21,306 nt of DNA from Nanobdellati archaeon (GTDB taxonomy: Archaea > Aenigmatarchaeota > Aenigmatarchaeia > PWEA01). The translations under genes and the position numbers were made by a program. Shown one piece after another: positions 1 through 7,247 of the stretch. Location: positions 1-21,306 of the forward strand of contig JAKOPB010000001.1 of assembly GCA_022257805.1 (NCBI GenBank), read 5' to 3'. Numbering within the stretch: position 1 is the stretch's first letter; the number at the start of each line of letters is the position of its first letter. The notes beneath the pieces are model-generated. The model saw only the letters and a program-made list of their open reading frames with translations, searched no databases and had not been told where the DNA came from.

Positions 1-869
1 CCGGACAGCTTGGCGCCGTAGGCCCCGGCCTCTCTGGCCGCCTCGACTAGCTCCTCGAGCCTGGGATGGGACACCTCAAGCTGCTTAGAGAGTATCCTCT
101 GGTTCTCGTTCATAAGGTAACCAAGCTCCTCTAGATCTTCCTCCTCCAGGGCCACTTCGGCTCTCTTAACCAGGTCTCTTATATCATCAAAGTAGGACTC
201 GTAGATCTTTTCGTTTTCCATCCAACAACTTCTGACGTGACTCACAGTCTTGCCTGTCTTAGCCTCTATACCTGTATCCCCTATAACAAGATCAAGCTCA
301 AGGCTTCCGAGGTTCTTGAAATCCACAGGCCTATCCTCGTCGGAAGTCTTTACAACTCTGTTGTAGCCACCAAATATACTGGAAGCGAACTCCGAGCCAG
401 ATGCTGCACCACCGTGAATCCTGACCTGGAATGGATACAGATGTGAGAAATACCTTCCCTTCTCTACAGTTCCTCCATAAAGGTTGTTCAGGAAGTAAAA
501 GAGGGAGGTCAAAACAGCTGTTGAGCTGCTCTGTCCACCTGATTCCTTGGGTATATCCGACTTTATAGTTGCCTCAAAACCCCTGTTCAGGTTGTTCACC
601 ACGCGATGAAAATAGATAACAAGATGTCTAAGTGGGTCCATTTCGTCCATATAGCTTCCCTGTGATTCGTACATCCTTTTGCTTAGACTTTCTATGTCCG
701 ATTCTATCTTTCCGTAGCCCTCCGAGTCGACAAAAACTTTATCGTCCTTTCTCTTCTCGCCGGATACATATGTTCTCCTGCCTATAGAGGCAAGTAGCGC
801 AGGCCTTCCATAGACCACGGAATGCTCACCAAGAAGAAAAACATTACCAGGAGCGGATACATCGATCAT
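1..869 (-). CDS. mvk: Mevalonate kinase (GHMP kinase), 3' end outside window
   Basis: ATP-dependent phosphorylation of mevalonate in the isoprenoid pathway that feeds archaeal ether lipids. About 289 residues are visible before the left edge cuts the gene. The N-terminus SAPGNVFFLGEHSVVYGRPAL (residues 5-25) is the mevalonate kinase signature. The GHMP phosphate-binding loop is present but diverged (PKESGGQSSSTA, residues 108-118, instead of a PxGxGLGSSAA form). A GDTGIEAKTGKTV segment and the C-terminal GAYGAKLSG motif next to the edge both fit mevalonate kinase rather than phosphomevalonate kinase. The segment that normally reads SGxD, holding the catalytic Asp, reads SGSE here, with Glu160 at that place. 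The ATG at 869 lies about 30 bases from a TATA-like AATAAATATC (895-909), so the mRNA has little or no leader. GGGP synthase and G1P dehydrogenase at 18266-19993 act later in the same pathway. Confidence 0.9.
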   Translation of the reverse strand, partial: MIDVSAPGNVFLLGEHSVVYGRPALLASIGRRTYVSGEKRKDDKVFVDSEGYGKIESDIESLSKRMYESQGSYMDEMDPLRHLVIYFHRVVNNLNRGFEATIKSDIPKESGGQSSSTAVLTSLFYFLNNLYGGTVEKGRYFSHLYPFQVRIHGGAASGSEFASSIFGGYNRVVKTSDEDRPVDFKNLGSLELDLVIGDTGIEAKTGKTVSHVRSCWMENEKIYESYFDDIRDLVKRAEVALEEEDLEELGYLMNENQRILSKQLEVSHPRLEELVEAAREAGAYGAKLS

Positions 870-950
870 GTTACCATAAACAGATGCCTATGGAGATATT
901 TATTTGTTTGGAAAAGTCGTAAAGCTTTTTAATCAGGACTGTTAATCTCT
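870..950. promoter_or_regulatory. Divergent promoter region, mvk / small FtsZ-like ORF
   Basis: A minus-strand TATA-like element (AATAAATATC in that orientation, 895-909) lies about 30 bases from the mvk ATG. A plus-strand element CTTTTTAAT (about 923-931) lies about 25 bases upstream of 951. Transcription to the right would therefore begin near 950, leaving a leader of roughly 30 bases before the Shine-Dalgarno-preceded ATG at 984. Confidence 0.5.
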
Positions 951-983
951 ATGCTGTCTCCTAGTAACGTGAGGAGGAACCCA

Positions 984-1349
984 ATGAAGAAGGAGCTACT
1001 TCGAAGGATAAACAACCCTGCAGCAAGAAAAAGGTTGCGAAAACTTCTTAACAACGGCTTTAGTTTGAACGAGGAACATATCGAAGAACTGGTTTCAGGG
1101 GAGCTGAGATCAAGCTACATTCAGGTATTTCCAACGGTGAATGAAAAAAAGATCCTGAACAACATAAACATCGATATAAAGAATTCTGAAAACCTTTTTC
1201 TTCTGGTGGAAGGTAACCCAGGACTTCACTGGAAGGCTACGGAACTGGTCAAGGTTATCACAGAAAAAAGCGATGCAAAGATAGTGTGGAACTTCCACCC
1301 ATCGGACCAAACCGACCGTATACTCAAGATAATTACACTTTCCTACTGA
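984..1349 (+). CDS. Small orphan protein resembling the C-terminal domain of FtsZ/tubulin
   Basis: 121 residues; not confidently assigned. The ATG at 984 is chosen because GAGGAGG (971-977) precedes it at good spacing. An in-frame ATG at 951 would be leaderless and adds only MLSPSNVRRNP, which is not protein-like. The N-terminal third is basic and helical (KKELLRR..ARKRLRKLL). From about residue 60 the order of elements looks like the FtsZ C-terminal sandwich domain: a short 'INIDIKN' strand, then LFLLVEGNPGLHWKATELV and VITEKSDAKIVWNF, like 'vLvhItGgpdLtl.Ea..iv..i....dAkviwG', then ILKIITLS where FtsZ has the IRVT strand. There is no GTPase domain (no GGGTGTG tubulin signature), so if the resemblance is real this is a stand-alone half. 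It converges with XPD, overlapping its stop by 7 bases. The gene call is fairly secure; the fold is an inference. Confidence 0.65.
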   Translation: MKKELLRRINNPAARKRLRKLLNNGFSLNEEHIEELVSGELRSSYIQVFPTVNEKKILNNINIDIKNSENLFLLVEGNPGLHWKATELVKVITEKSDAKIVWNFHPSDQTDRILKIITLSY

Positions 1350-3193
1350 GAAAAGAAACTGTCCAGTTCCTTCCATGGAGCCTTTGTCCTCTTTATGTTT
1401 ACCTCTGGGGGAAACACCTTTCTGTAGTTGCTCCATGTATACCTCTTATCCATAAAAACCATGGCACCTCTGTCTTTCTTTGTCCTTATACATCTTCCGG
1501 CAGCCTGAAGCGCCTTCTTCATAGCAGGATAGGTATAGGCATAGTCCCATCCCTTCCCGAACTTGTACTCGTAGAAGTCTATGAGTGCCTTGGTCTCAAG
1601 GTCTGGTTCTCTCAAGGGCAGCCCGACTATGAAAACAGCATCCATACATCTTCCAGGAAAGTCTACACCCTCGGCAAATGAGGCTCCGGAGATTCCAAGA
1701 AGAACGCAACCATCCTCTTTTTTGAAGAGTCTGAGTAGATCGGACTTGTCCTCTTTGGACATGTTCCTCCTCTCCAGAAGAACTCTTTTCTCGGTACTTA
1801 TCTCCTCCTTGACCTTGTCACGGAGACTGTAAGAGGGGAAAAACACAGAAGCATTACCAGGGACCCTTTCCAGGCTCTTGGAGACGAACCAACCTATTTT
1901 CTGAAACTGTTCCTCGTTTCTCTCCTTGTACTTGGTGGTGACCGAATCTACTACAAGGTAAGAGCGGTTTTCCTTTGGGAACGGAGAGGAATACGCCTTC
2001 TTGTCTGTTTTACCTTCTTCGAGTCCGAGAAGGTCCGAATACATCTTCATAGGGGTCAGAGTTGCAGACATCAGCACAGAAGAATGGACCTCATCAAAAA
2101 CCTCCTTTGTGGAGAGCTGTGGATTGAGACATTCGTAATGGCATGTGTAGTAGATATTGTCGTTCCTTGACTTCCTCTCCCTGATAAAACGCACAAAGCC
2201 GTTGTCATCCCCTGTCCAGGCTTCAAGAAATTCCATTATCGAAGAACAATAGCTCCTCTCATTTTCTTCGTACACGTCCCTTGCGACCCTCTCCAGCCTA
2301 TCAACAAGTGTTTCGTAGTCCTCTATTTTATCTACCCTGTCCTTCAGATCTTCCATGGTTATCTCTTCTTCGTAGTTGTCCATATCCCTTCCAAGGTCCA
2401 CAAGCAGTTCCTCGATGTCTTCGAGAATCCTTTTTTCCTCAAGATATCCAAACTCACCAGCCTCCTTCTGTGCCCTCGAGATCTGATAAGTACTAAGCCT
2501 CTTCGAAAGAAGACTTCTGGTTCTTGGAGGAAGGTTATGTGCTTCGTCAACTATCAGTATGGAATCCTTCAGTGTCTTACCTGCCTTGGTGAGGAAGGCC
2601 TCGCGGACGCCGGGATGAAAGACATGAAAATAATCACCAATGATCATATCCGACTGTTTAGCATGGTTTACGAGGATTTCGTATGTACAGAATTTGTCCG
2701 TCTTTCTCTTTACCTCCTCGGCATGCAAGGCATTGCCCTGTAGTTTCTTGAGCTTTTTGACGGCACTGTCGGAAAGCGAGGAAATGTCCTCGAAGGTATT
2801 GTTGTAATACTTGCACCTTTCCTCTTCCTTCAGGGTTTTGCAGTAGTTCTGGAAGTCGGCAGAGCTCATATCCCTTATACCATCTGCGCTACACAACCAT
2901 CTTTTGCCTATTATATCTGCAACAGTTATCTTTACATCATGTCTATCCATGATCTTCTTGGCTGTGTCTATGGCCATCTTGTGCTGTGAGTGTTTAGGGG
3001 TCAGGAAGAAAACCGTTTTACTGTTCTCGAGAGCGTAACCCAAACTCGGTGAGAGACTTCCGGCAGTTTTACCAAGGCCTGAAGGGGCATGAGCAATCAG
3101 GTTCTCGGCCCTGGAAACCGCCTTCTCAACGTCCCTGATAAGACCGTCCTGGCCAGAGCGAACGGTCTCGAAGGGAAACAAATCTGAAACCAT
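1343..3193 (-). CDS. xpd: XPD/Rad3-type iron-sulfur DNA helicase
   Basis: 5'-3' superfamily 2 DNA helicase of the XPD/Rad3 (DinG-related) family, used in DNA repair; 616 residues, a usual length for archaeal XPD. Walker A is PSGLGKT (37-43) and Walker B is DEAH (216-219). Four cysteines lie between them at residues 101, 118, 127 and 169, the spacing expected of the 4Fe-4S domain. The C-terminal motor has motif VI as QAAGRCIRTKKDRG and ends in KAPWKELDSFFSQ. A minus-strand TATA-like CTTTAATAG (about 3217-3225) lies near 27 bases upstream of the ATG, inside the end of the preceding gene, so a leaderless transcript is possible alongside read-through from the acidic protein 33 bases upstream. The assignment is firm. 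Its place in a TFIIH-like repair process in archaea is known only in outline. Confidence 0.95.
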   Translation of the reverse strand: MVSDLFPFETVRSGQDGLIRDVEKAVSRAENLIAHAPSGLGKTAGSLSPSLGYALENSKTVFFLTPKHSQHKMAIDTAKKIMDRHDVKITVADIIGKRWLCSADGIRDMSSADFQNYCKTLKEEERCKYYNNTFEDISSLSDSAVKKLKKLQGNALHAEEVKRKTDKFCTYEILVNHAKQSDMIIGDYFHVFHPGVREAFLTKAGKTLKDSILIVDEAHNLPPRTRSLLSKRLSTYQISRAQKEAGEFGYLEEKRILEDIEELLVDLGRDMDNYEEEITMEDLKDRVDKIEDYETLVDRLERVARDVYEENERSYCSSIMEFLEAWTGDDNGFVRFIRERKSRNDNIYYTCHYECLNPQLSTKEVFDEVHSSVLMSATLTPMKMYSDLLGLEEGKTDKKAYSSPFPKENRSYLVVDSVTTKYKERNEEQFQKIGWFVSKSLERVPGNASVFFPSYSLRDKVKEEISTEKRVLLERRNMSKEDKSDLLRLFKKEDGCVLLGISGASFAEGVDFPGRCMDAVFIVGLPLREPDLETKALIDFYEYKFGKGWDYAYTYPAMKKALQAAGRCIRTKKDRGAMVFMDKRYTWSNYRKVFPPEVNIKRTKAPWKELDSFFSQ

Positions 3194-3226
3194 AGAAAAA
3201 GTAAAGTGGTAGCCTTCTATTAAAGC

Positions 3227-3598
3227 TTAAGTCTCAAACTCCTCTTCGAACTCTTTCTCCACAAGCTCCGGTTCACTCTCCACTATATGTGTTACTTCAA
3301 AACCCGGAACACCCGGAATCTTCTTCACTATATACTCCGCACCACACTCACAATCAATCCGCATGCTCTCCTCCTCATTATCCTCCAGTTCGGACTCCAC
3401 CTCCTCGGTAAAGTTCTCGGGTGTGGCCAGGCTCTCCCCGAATTCTTCCTCAAACTCCTCGGGAACCTCCTCTTCAGGTTCGGGCTCCACGGGATCACCT
3501 GGCTGGAAATCAAACTCTATCATCTCCTCACATACCAGACACTCGAAATGAGGTTCATCTATCTCAAGCACCTCTCCATCGAGGATAGCATCTTCCAT
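3227..3598 (-). CDS. Very acidic protein with CxxC and CxC pairs (putative zinc binding)
   Basis: 123 residues; no family recognised. C20 and C23 (FECLVCEE) and C83 and C85 (RIDCECGAEY) could together bind one zinc ion, as in a split zinc ribbon. They are separated by a roughly 55-residue linker made almost wholly of Glu, Asp and Pro, and the C-terminus is again Glu-rich (EFEEEFET). A GTG at 3607 is in frame, but the ATG at 3598 is chosen because the minus-strand TATA-like element at 3614-3624 places the transcript start almost on it (leaderless). It precedes xpd in the same direction by 33 bases, so the two are probably co-transcribed. A zinc-ribbon adaptor with an acidic tail upstream of a TFIIH-type helicase is suggestive, but the link is an inference. 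Confidence 0.7.
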   Translation of the reverse strand: MEDAILDGEVLEIDEPHFECLVCEEMIEFDFQPGDPVEPEPEEEVPEEFEEEFGESLATPENFTEEVESELEDNEEESMRIDCECGAEYIVKKIPGVPGFEVTHIVESEPELVEKEFEEEFET

Positions 3599-3682
3599 AA
3601 GGACCACTCTAATCTTTATATTTTCCGGGTGCTTTTTAAATTTTCCCTCAGGTTTTTATTCAGACTCATCAAAGTTATAGGT
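3599..3682. promoter_or_regulatory. Divergent promoter region, acidic protein-xpd / antiporter
   Basis: Minus-strand TATA-like AAAATATAAAG at about 3614-3624 serves the acidic protein. Plus-strand CTTTTTAAATTTT (3632-3644) lies about 45 bases before the antiporter ATG, leaving a leader of about 20 bases. The two elements are back to back about 15 bases apart. Confidence 0.5.
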
Positions 3683-4933
3683 ATGGACATAGCAATACTT
3701 TTCCTTATAATAGCCTCGATAATAGGAATAGGTTTTATAGGAAACTACGTCTTCAGGAAAACCAAGATACCGGACATACTATTCCTGCTTCTACTGGGTG
3801 TTCTTCTCGGACCTGTACTAGGTATATTTGAAAGGGAGCTCTTCATGCAGATCACACCTTATATTTCGGCCCTTGCTATGCTTATGATACTGTTTGACGG
3901 TGGATTGAATCTAAAGATAGAAAAAGTAATCGACAGGGTTCCGAGAGGAAGTATACTGGCTGTTCTTGGTTTTATATTCTCAATGGTTGCGGTCAGTGGC
4001 GTTGCACTTGTTTTCTTCGAAGAACTGGGGTTAATGAAATCCCTGCTACTCGGATCGATAGTTGGCGGCGTCTCGTCAGCTATAGTTATACCAGTGGCTT
4101 CGGAACTGGACAACTTCAGCAAAAAATCCAGGCTGACCCTGGACGTAGAGTCTGTAATAACCGATCCTCTCTGCATAATCGTTGCCCTTGTGATAATCAA
4201 TATGATTGTGGGAGGTGCAGGTATCGAAATGGTGACTGTGCAAGGTGCTACAAGGGTGATTTCAATTTTTTCCGTCTCATTGGTAATTGGTTTTATCTCC
4301 GGCCTGTTCTGGCTGGGAATACTAAAACATATCAAAGGAGAGAGGTTTCACTACATGCTTACCCTTTCCTTCCTGTTTTTTGTATATGCGATGACCCAGA
4401 TACTGGGGGGACATGGAGCTGTAGCATCCTTTATGGTTGGACTGGTCTTGGGTAATGCCAAAAAGGTCAGTGATATAATCGGTGCAGAGAAAAAGTATTT
4501 CGGACTTACAGAAAGAACCAAGGAGTTTCAGAACCAGATATCATTCTTCGTCAAGACCTTTTTCTTTGTAATTTTGGGTATACTGATAACCTTTGAGAAT
4601 CCCATTCTCTTCTTCTACGGCGGTGTGATGACCCTTGTTATAATACTGACCAGGTATCTGGCCGTCGGAATCATATCCACAGGAGACGGATTCAATAGGA
4701 TGGAAAAAAGTATAATGACCCTGATGTCACCAAGAGGTCTGGCTGCAGCAGTCCTCGCATCTGCTCCCGCCGTTGAGTACGGGATACCAGGAACAGAGAT
4801 GTTCCCTGAGATAGTCTTTTCAGTAATCTTTGGGACGTCACTGGTCACGACCGTGGGCGTCGTGTATCTGGAACGCAGAAAGAATGTAAGCTCCCACCCG
4901 ATAGAAGAAACAAAGGGTTTCAAATCCGAATGA
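3683..4933 (+). CDS. Cation/proton antiporter (CPA family, NhaP/Kef-like)
   Basis: Integral membrane sodium or potassium/proton exchanger; 416 residues. The ATG at 3683 begins directly with a membrane helix (MDIAILFLIIASIIGIGFIG). The reading frame is open much further upstream, but that stretch runs antisense through the acidic gene and lies before the promoter. About 12 hydrophobic segments are visible. FRKTKIPDILFLLLLGVLLGP (residues 24-44) and LMILFDGGLNL (67-77) are typical of CPA antiporters, and the ion-binding helix is LDVESVITDPLCI (153-165) with Asp161 before Pro. That Thr-Asp pair differs from both the Asn-Asp of CPA1 and the Asp-Asp of CPA2, so ion specificity and electrogenicity cannot be read off. 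A late LMSPRGLAAAVLAS motif also fits. No C-terminal TrkA/RCK domain is present. The end overlaps the convergent Vms1-like gene by 14 bases. Confidence 0.9.
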   Translation: MDIAILFLIIASIIGIGFIGNYVFRKTKIPDILFLLLLGVLLGPVLGIFERELFMQITPYISALAMLMILFDGGLNLKIEKVIDRVPRGSILAVLGFIFSMVAVSGVALVFFEELGLMKSLLLGSIVGGVSSAIVIPVASELDNFSKKSRLTLDVESVITDPLCIIVALVIINMIVGGAGIEMVTVQGATRVISIFSVSLVIGFISGLFWLGILKHIKGERFHYMLTLSFLFFVYAMTQILGGHGAVASFMVGLVLGNAKKVSDIIGAEKKYFGLTERTKEFQNQISFFVKTFFFVILGILITFENPILFFYGGVMTLVIILTRYLAVGIISTGDGFNRMEKSIMTLMSPRGLAAAVLASAPAVEYGIPGTEMFPEIVFSVIFGTSLVTTVGVVYLERRKNVSSHPIEETKGFKSE

Positions 4934-5897
4934 GATCGGATTTCCAGAACTTGCTGAAAATCACTTTCACATCCTCCGGATTCTTTACGCTGGAGACGTC
5001 AAGCTTTTTGACAAAGAAGTTTTTATCGTCGGCAAGGTCACTCTCTCTGAATTCGCCTACCATCTCAGGTGACCCACCAACAGCCAAAGTTTCAATATCC
5101 TCTGGAATGATATCCTCACAGGCCCTGACAACCTCTTCTATGTGCTTCTTGATATCTTCATCCCTTCCTCTCTGGAACCGGTCCTGGCTGAAGCCCCCTT
5201 TCTTATGCTTACCTTTGATTTTGCTTTTAACTACATCAAAGTCCTCTAACTCCTCGCCAAACAGAGCGACGGCAGAACCTCCTGCCGACAGAAATACAAA
5301 ACCAACCTTTGATTCTAACTTCTCCCTGAGGGGTTCGACAACGAAGCTACTGTCCTTGACCCATTGTTCTCTATCAACTGGAACCGGTGGCTTGATTAGA
5401 ATACTCAGAAGATTCTCACAGTGGAAAAAAACCTTACCTGTTTCGGAATCCTCCTGTTCGAGCCTTCTTAACTGGTTGAGCGTCAGATTTGTCTGAAGGA
5501 GCCCATCGGAATCGAGGTTCCTGAGCGTGGTGCTTTCAGGAAGAAATACCGAAAAAATATCTTCTTTGCTGCTTTCCATGCTCTGTAGCTTGTCGAGTAA
5601 ATCCGTCATAGTATCTCTATCGACCTTATCACCATCTACACCTGATGTAGTTGTCTCCTCTACGAACTCTTTCTTCCTTAGCCTGTCCTTCATGGATTCT
5701 ATCTTGTCTCTCTGCCTGTTTATCTCCTCGTCCAGCTCCTGCTTCTTGGAAACGGCTTCCCTTGCCCTCCTCTCCTCCTTCTCTGCTTTCCTCTTTAGTT
5801 CCTTCTTTTCTTCTTCCAGGCTCTCAATTCTGTCCTCGAGGAAGCTTACCCTCTCCTTGATCCTCTGTCTTCCTAAAATCCTATCTGTCAGAGACAT
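4920..5897 (-). CDS. Vms1-like (VLRF1) peptidyl-tRNA hydrolase/release factor with N-terminal coiled coil
   Basis: 325 residues. Residues 10-75 form a strongly charged coiled coil. The C-terminal half has an eRF1-domain-2-like region with KGKHKKGGFSQDRFQRGRDED (228-248). That GGFSQxRFxRxR motif characterises archaeal and bacterial members of the Vms1/ANKZF1 family, which cleave peptidyl-tRNA on stalled large ribosomal subunits; Gln238 would be the catalytic Gln. A following ...IIPEDIETLAVGGSPEMVGEF segment looks like the eRF1 domain-3-type fold. The ATG at 5897 is chosen over an in-frame TTG at 5915 because GAGGGGAAG precedes it. It overlaps the end of bud32 by 17 bases, so the two are translationally coupled. 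Family assignment is good; activity in ribosome rescue is inferred from the family. Confidence 0.8.
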   Translation of the reverse strand: MSLTDRILGRQRIKERVSFLEDRIESLEEEKKELKRKAEKEERRAREAVSKKQELDEEINRQRDKIESMKDRLRKKEFVEETTTSGVDGDKVDRDTMTDLLDKLQSMESSKEDIFSVFLPESTTLRNLDSDGLLQTNLTLNQLRRLEQEDSETGKVFFHCENLLSILIKPPVPVDREQWVKDSSFVVEPLREKLESKVGFVFLSAGGSAVALFGEELEDFDVVKSKIKGKHKKGGFSQDRFQRGRDEDIKKHIEEVVRACEDIIPEDIETLAVGGSPEMVGEFRESDLADDKNFFVKKLDVSSVKNPEDVKVIFSKFWKSDLIRI

Positions 5898-6504
5898 ATC
5901 TTCCCCTCTTTCCAATATCCTCTACTCTACTCATAACCGTTTTAGAATCCTCGGATACCTCCATGTAACTATCAGTTACGGCCTTCCAAAGTCCGTCCCT
6001 CTGTCCTGGATGGGTACTTTCAAGAACCTCCCAGAGCAGGTACAGGTCGACGGCCTTGTCCTCGACGCTGTCTGAGAAACAACCAAGTCCAAAATCTATA
6101 AAGTATAGTTGATTCTCCTTCACAATCATATTAGACGTGGTGAGATCTCCGTGTATTATACCACGATCATGGAGCTTGGCTATGTACTCTCCTACCACCC
6201 CGGCAAGTTCGTCCAGTCTGTCCGGACCGTACTCAGAAATGAGATCTCTGACCTTCTCACCATCAAGGAACTCCATCTTCAAAATGTTACCCTCCCTGCC
6301 ATACACCTGCGGTGTGGAAACACCCACACGCCTCGCCTCCGAGAGGAGCTTCGCCTCCTCCTTCGTCCTTTCTTTCCTAAGCTTCTCGTCCAGCTCCTTC
6401 ACACGATATCCCTTTTTCAACCTCTCCTTGACGACACAGTAGTCGTCCATGAACTCCTTCTTCTTCAAAACGGCTTCGGCGCCCCTTCCTATAATTTCTG
6501 ACAT
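5881..6504 (-). CDS. bud32: Bud32/PRPK-type atypical kinase of the KEOPS complex
   Basis: Small Ser/Thr-kinase-like ATPase that supports the KEOPS complex in making N6-threonylcarbamoyl-adenosine on tRNA; 207 residues, normal for a free-standing Bud32. The N-terminus IGRGAEAVLKK is the nucleotide-binding loop, VVKERLKKGYR holds the conserved Lys, and DxxLRKERTKEEAKLL is the family's basic helix. HGDLTTSNMIV is the catalytic loop and FIDFGLG the metal-binding DFG. In many archaea Bud32 is fused to Kae1; here it stands alone and no Kae1 lies in the window. A TATA element (minus strand TATTTAAGAG, about 6534-6543) lies some 30 bases before the ATG. The Vms1-like gene follows in the same transcript. 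Confidence 0.95.
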   Translation of the reverse strand: MSEIIGRGAEAVLKKKEFMDDYCVVKERLKKGYRVKELDEKLRKERTKEEAKLLSEARRVGVSTPQVYGREGNILKMEFLDGEKVRDLISEYGPDRLDELAGVVGEYIAKLHDRGIIHGDLTTSNMIVKENQLYFIDFGLGCFSDSVEDKAVDLYLLWEVLESTHPGQRDGLWKAVTDSYMEVSEDSKTVMSRVEDIGKRGRYVSDR

Positions 6505-6618
6505 AGTACCACAAGGAAAAAATAATCATCTACTCTTAAATAGGTTTTCTCGGAAGGGGCAACCCACGGAAGAGACGAATTTATAAATACTTTCCCGAGA
6601 AAGATAATAGGGTAAATT
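6505..6618. promoter_or_regulatory. Divergent promoter region, bud32 / toxin-antitoxin pair
   Basis: Minus-strand TATTTAAGAG at about 6534-6543 serves bud32. Plus-strand TTTATAAATA at about 6579-6588 lies near 35 bases from the antitoxin ATG, with TAGGGT before the ATG as a weak ribosome-binding site. No inverted repeat wide enough to call an operator was seen. Confidence 0.55.
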
Positions 6619-6897
6619 ATGGCTGTATTTGACAGGTTGAGGTTTGACGACTCCCTCAAAGAAAGTCCAAGAATAAAGGGCTCCAGAATCTCCGCTATTC
6701 AATTATATGAGATGTTCGTGATAAGAGGCCTTACCCATGATGAGATATCCGAAATGTTCGAGGGTGTTGACGAAGAAGATGTCAAGGAGGCCATAAAATA
6801 CTGTATTTCTCATCCCGATGTAGTAAGGGAACAAGCAACCTCCGAGCTTACCAAAAACGTCGTCGAGAGACAATCTAAGTCTAAAGTCAAGGCATGA
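6619..6897 (+). CDS. DUF433 family antitoxin
   Basis: 92 residues. The body fits DUF433: a conserved RIKGSRISAIQLYEMFVIRG segment (residues 18-37), which in DUF433 proteins reads 'irGtRisv..ll..l..G.t.eEi...fp.l..edi.aal.y...hp', followed by LTHDEISEMFEGVDEEDVKEAIKYCISHP. This is a helix-turn-helix-like antitoxin domain usually paired with a DUF5615 PIN-like toxin. The C-terminal tail (VVERQSKSKVKA) is basic. The gene is followed after 5 bases by the matching toxin, so the pair forms one operon from the TATA element at 6579. DUF433 proteins commonly repress their own operon, which is likely but not shown here. Confidence 0.85.
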   Translation: MAVFDRLRFDDSLKESPRIKGSRISAIQLYEMFVIRGLTHDEISEMFEGVDEEDVKEAIKYCISHPDVVREQATSELTKNVVERQSKSKVKA

Positions 6898-6902
6898 GAT
6901 AG

Positions 6903-7244
6903 ATGTCTAAGAAAGTCGATTCTATTATCTGCGACGAAATGATAGATCCTGTGGTGGATGAAAAGCTTCGAGACAAAGGCATTGAAATATATAGACCAGA
7001 GCCATCCGAAACGGATGAAGATGTTCTTCGGCTTGCCAGAAACCAAAAGGCTCCAATACTCACAAGAGATAGGGACTTTGTAGAGAAGCATAAAAATGAC
7101 GAAAAGCACCACGGCATAATTTTTGACCCGAGGATGCACTACAGGACCCCAAACGAGATAGTTTCTGCACTGGAGTCTTTGTTTGAAATGGCGGACTCCA
7201 AAGACATGAAGAACACGCTCATCAGACTCAGTAGGTTCTACTAA
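6903..7244 (+). CDS. DUF5615 PIN-like toxin/nuclease
   Basis: 113 residues. The PIN-like acidic residues are in place: IICDEMIDPVVDEKLRDKGIE begins with the conserved D11E12, DED lies at residues 38-40, and TRDRDFVE (55-62) carries the paired Asp56 and Asp58. DUF5615 proteins are presumed RNases related to the Mut7-C/PIN fold and act as the toxin of DUF433-DUF5615 modules. The start is 5 bases after the antitoxin stop. It converges with UMP kinase, whose stop is only 3 bases away. Nothing looks truncated, so the module should be intact. Confidence 0.85.
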   Translation: MSKKVDSIICDEMIDPVVDEKLRDKGIEIYRPEPSETDEDVLRLARNQKAPILTRDRDFVEKHKNDEKHHGIIFDPRMHYRTPNEIVSALESLFEMADSKDMKNTLIRLSRFY

Positions 7245-7247
7245 GCA

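Noticed and set aside
3287..3682. Open frame extending the antiporter upstream by 132 residues
   Set aside because: It runs antisense to the acidic CxxC protein and through the promoter; the true N-terminus starts with the first membrane helix at 3683.
4930..6075. Long Ser/Leu-rich plus-strand ORFs
   Set aside because: Antisense of the Vms1-like and bud32 genes; the low-complexity Ser/Leu composition is typical of the reverse of Lys/Glu-rich coding sequence.
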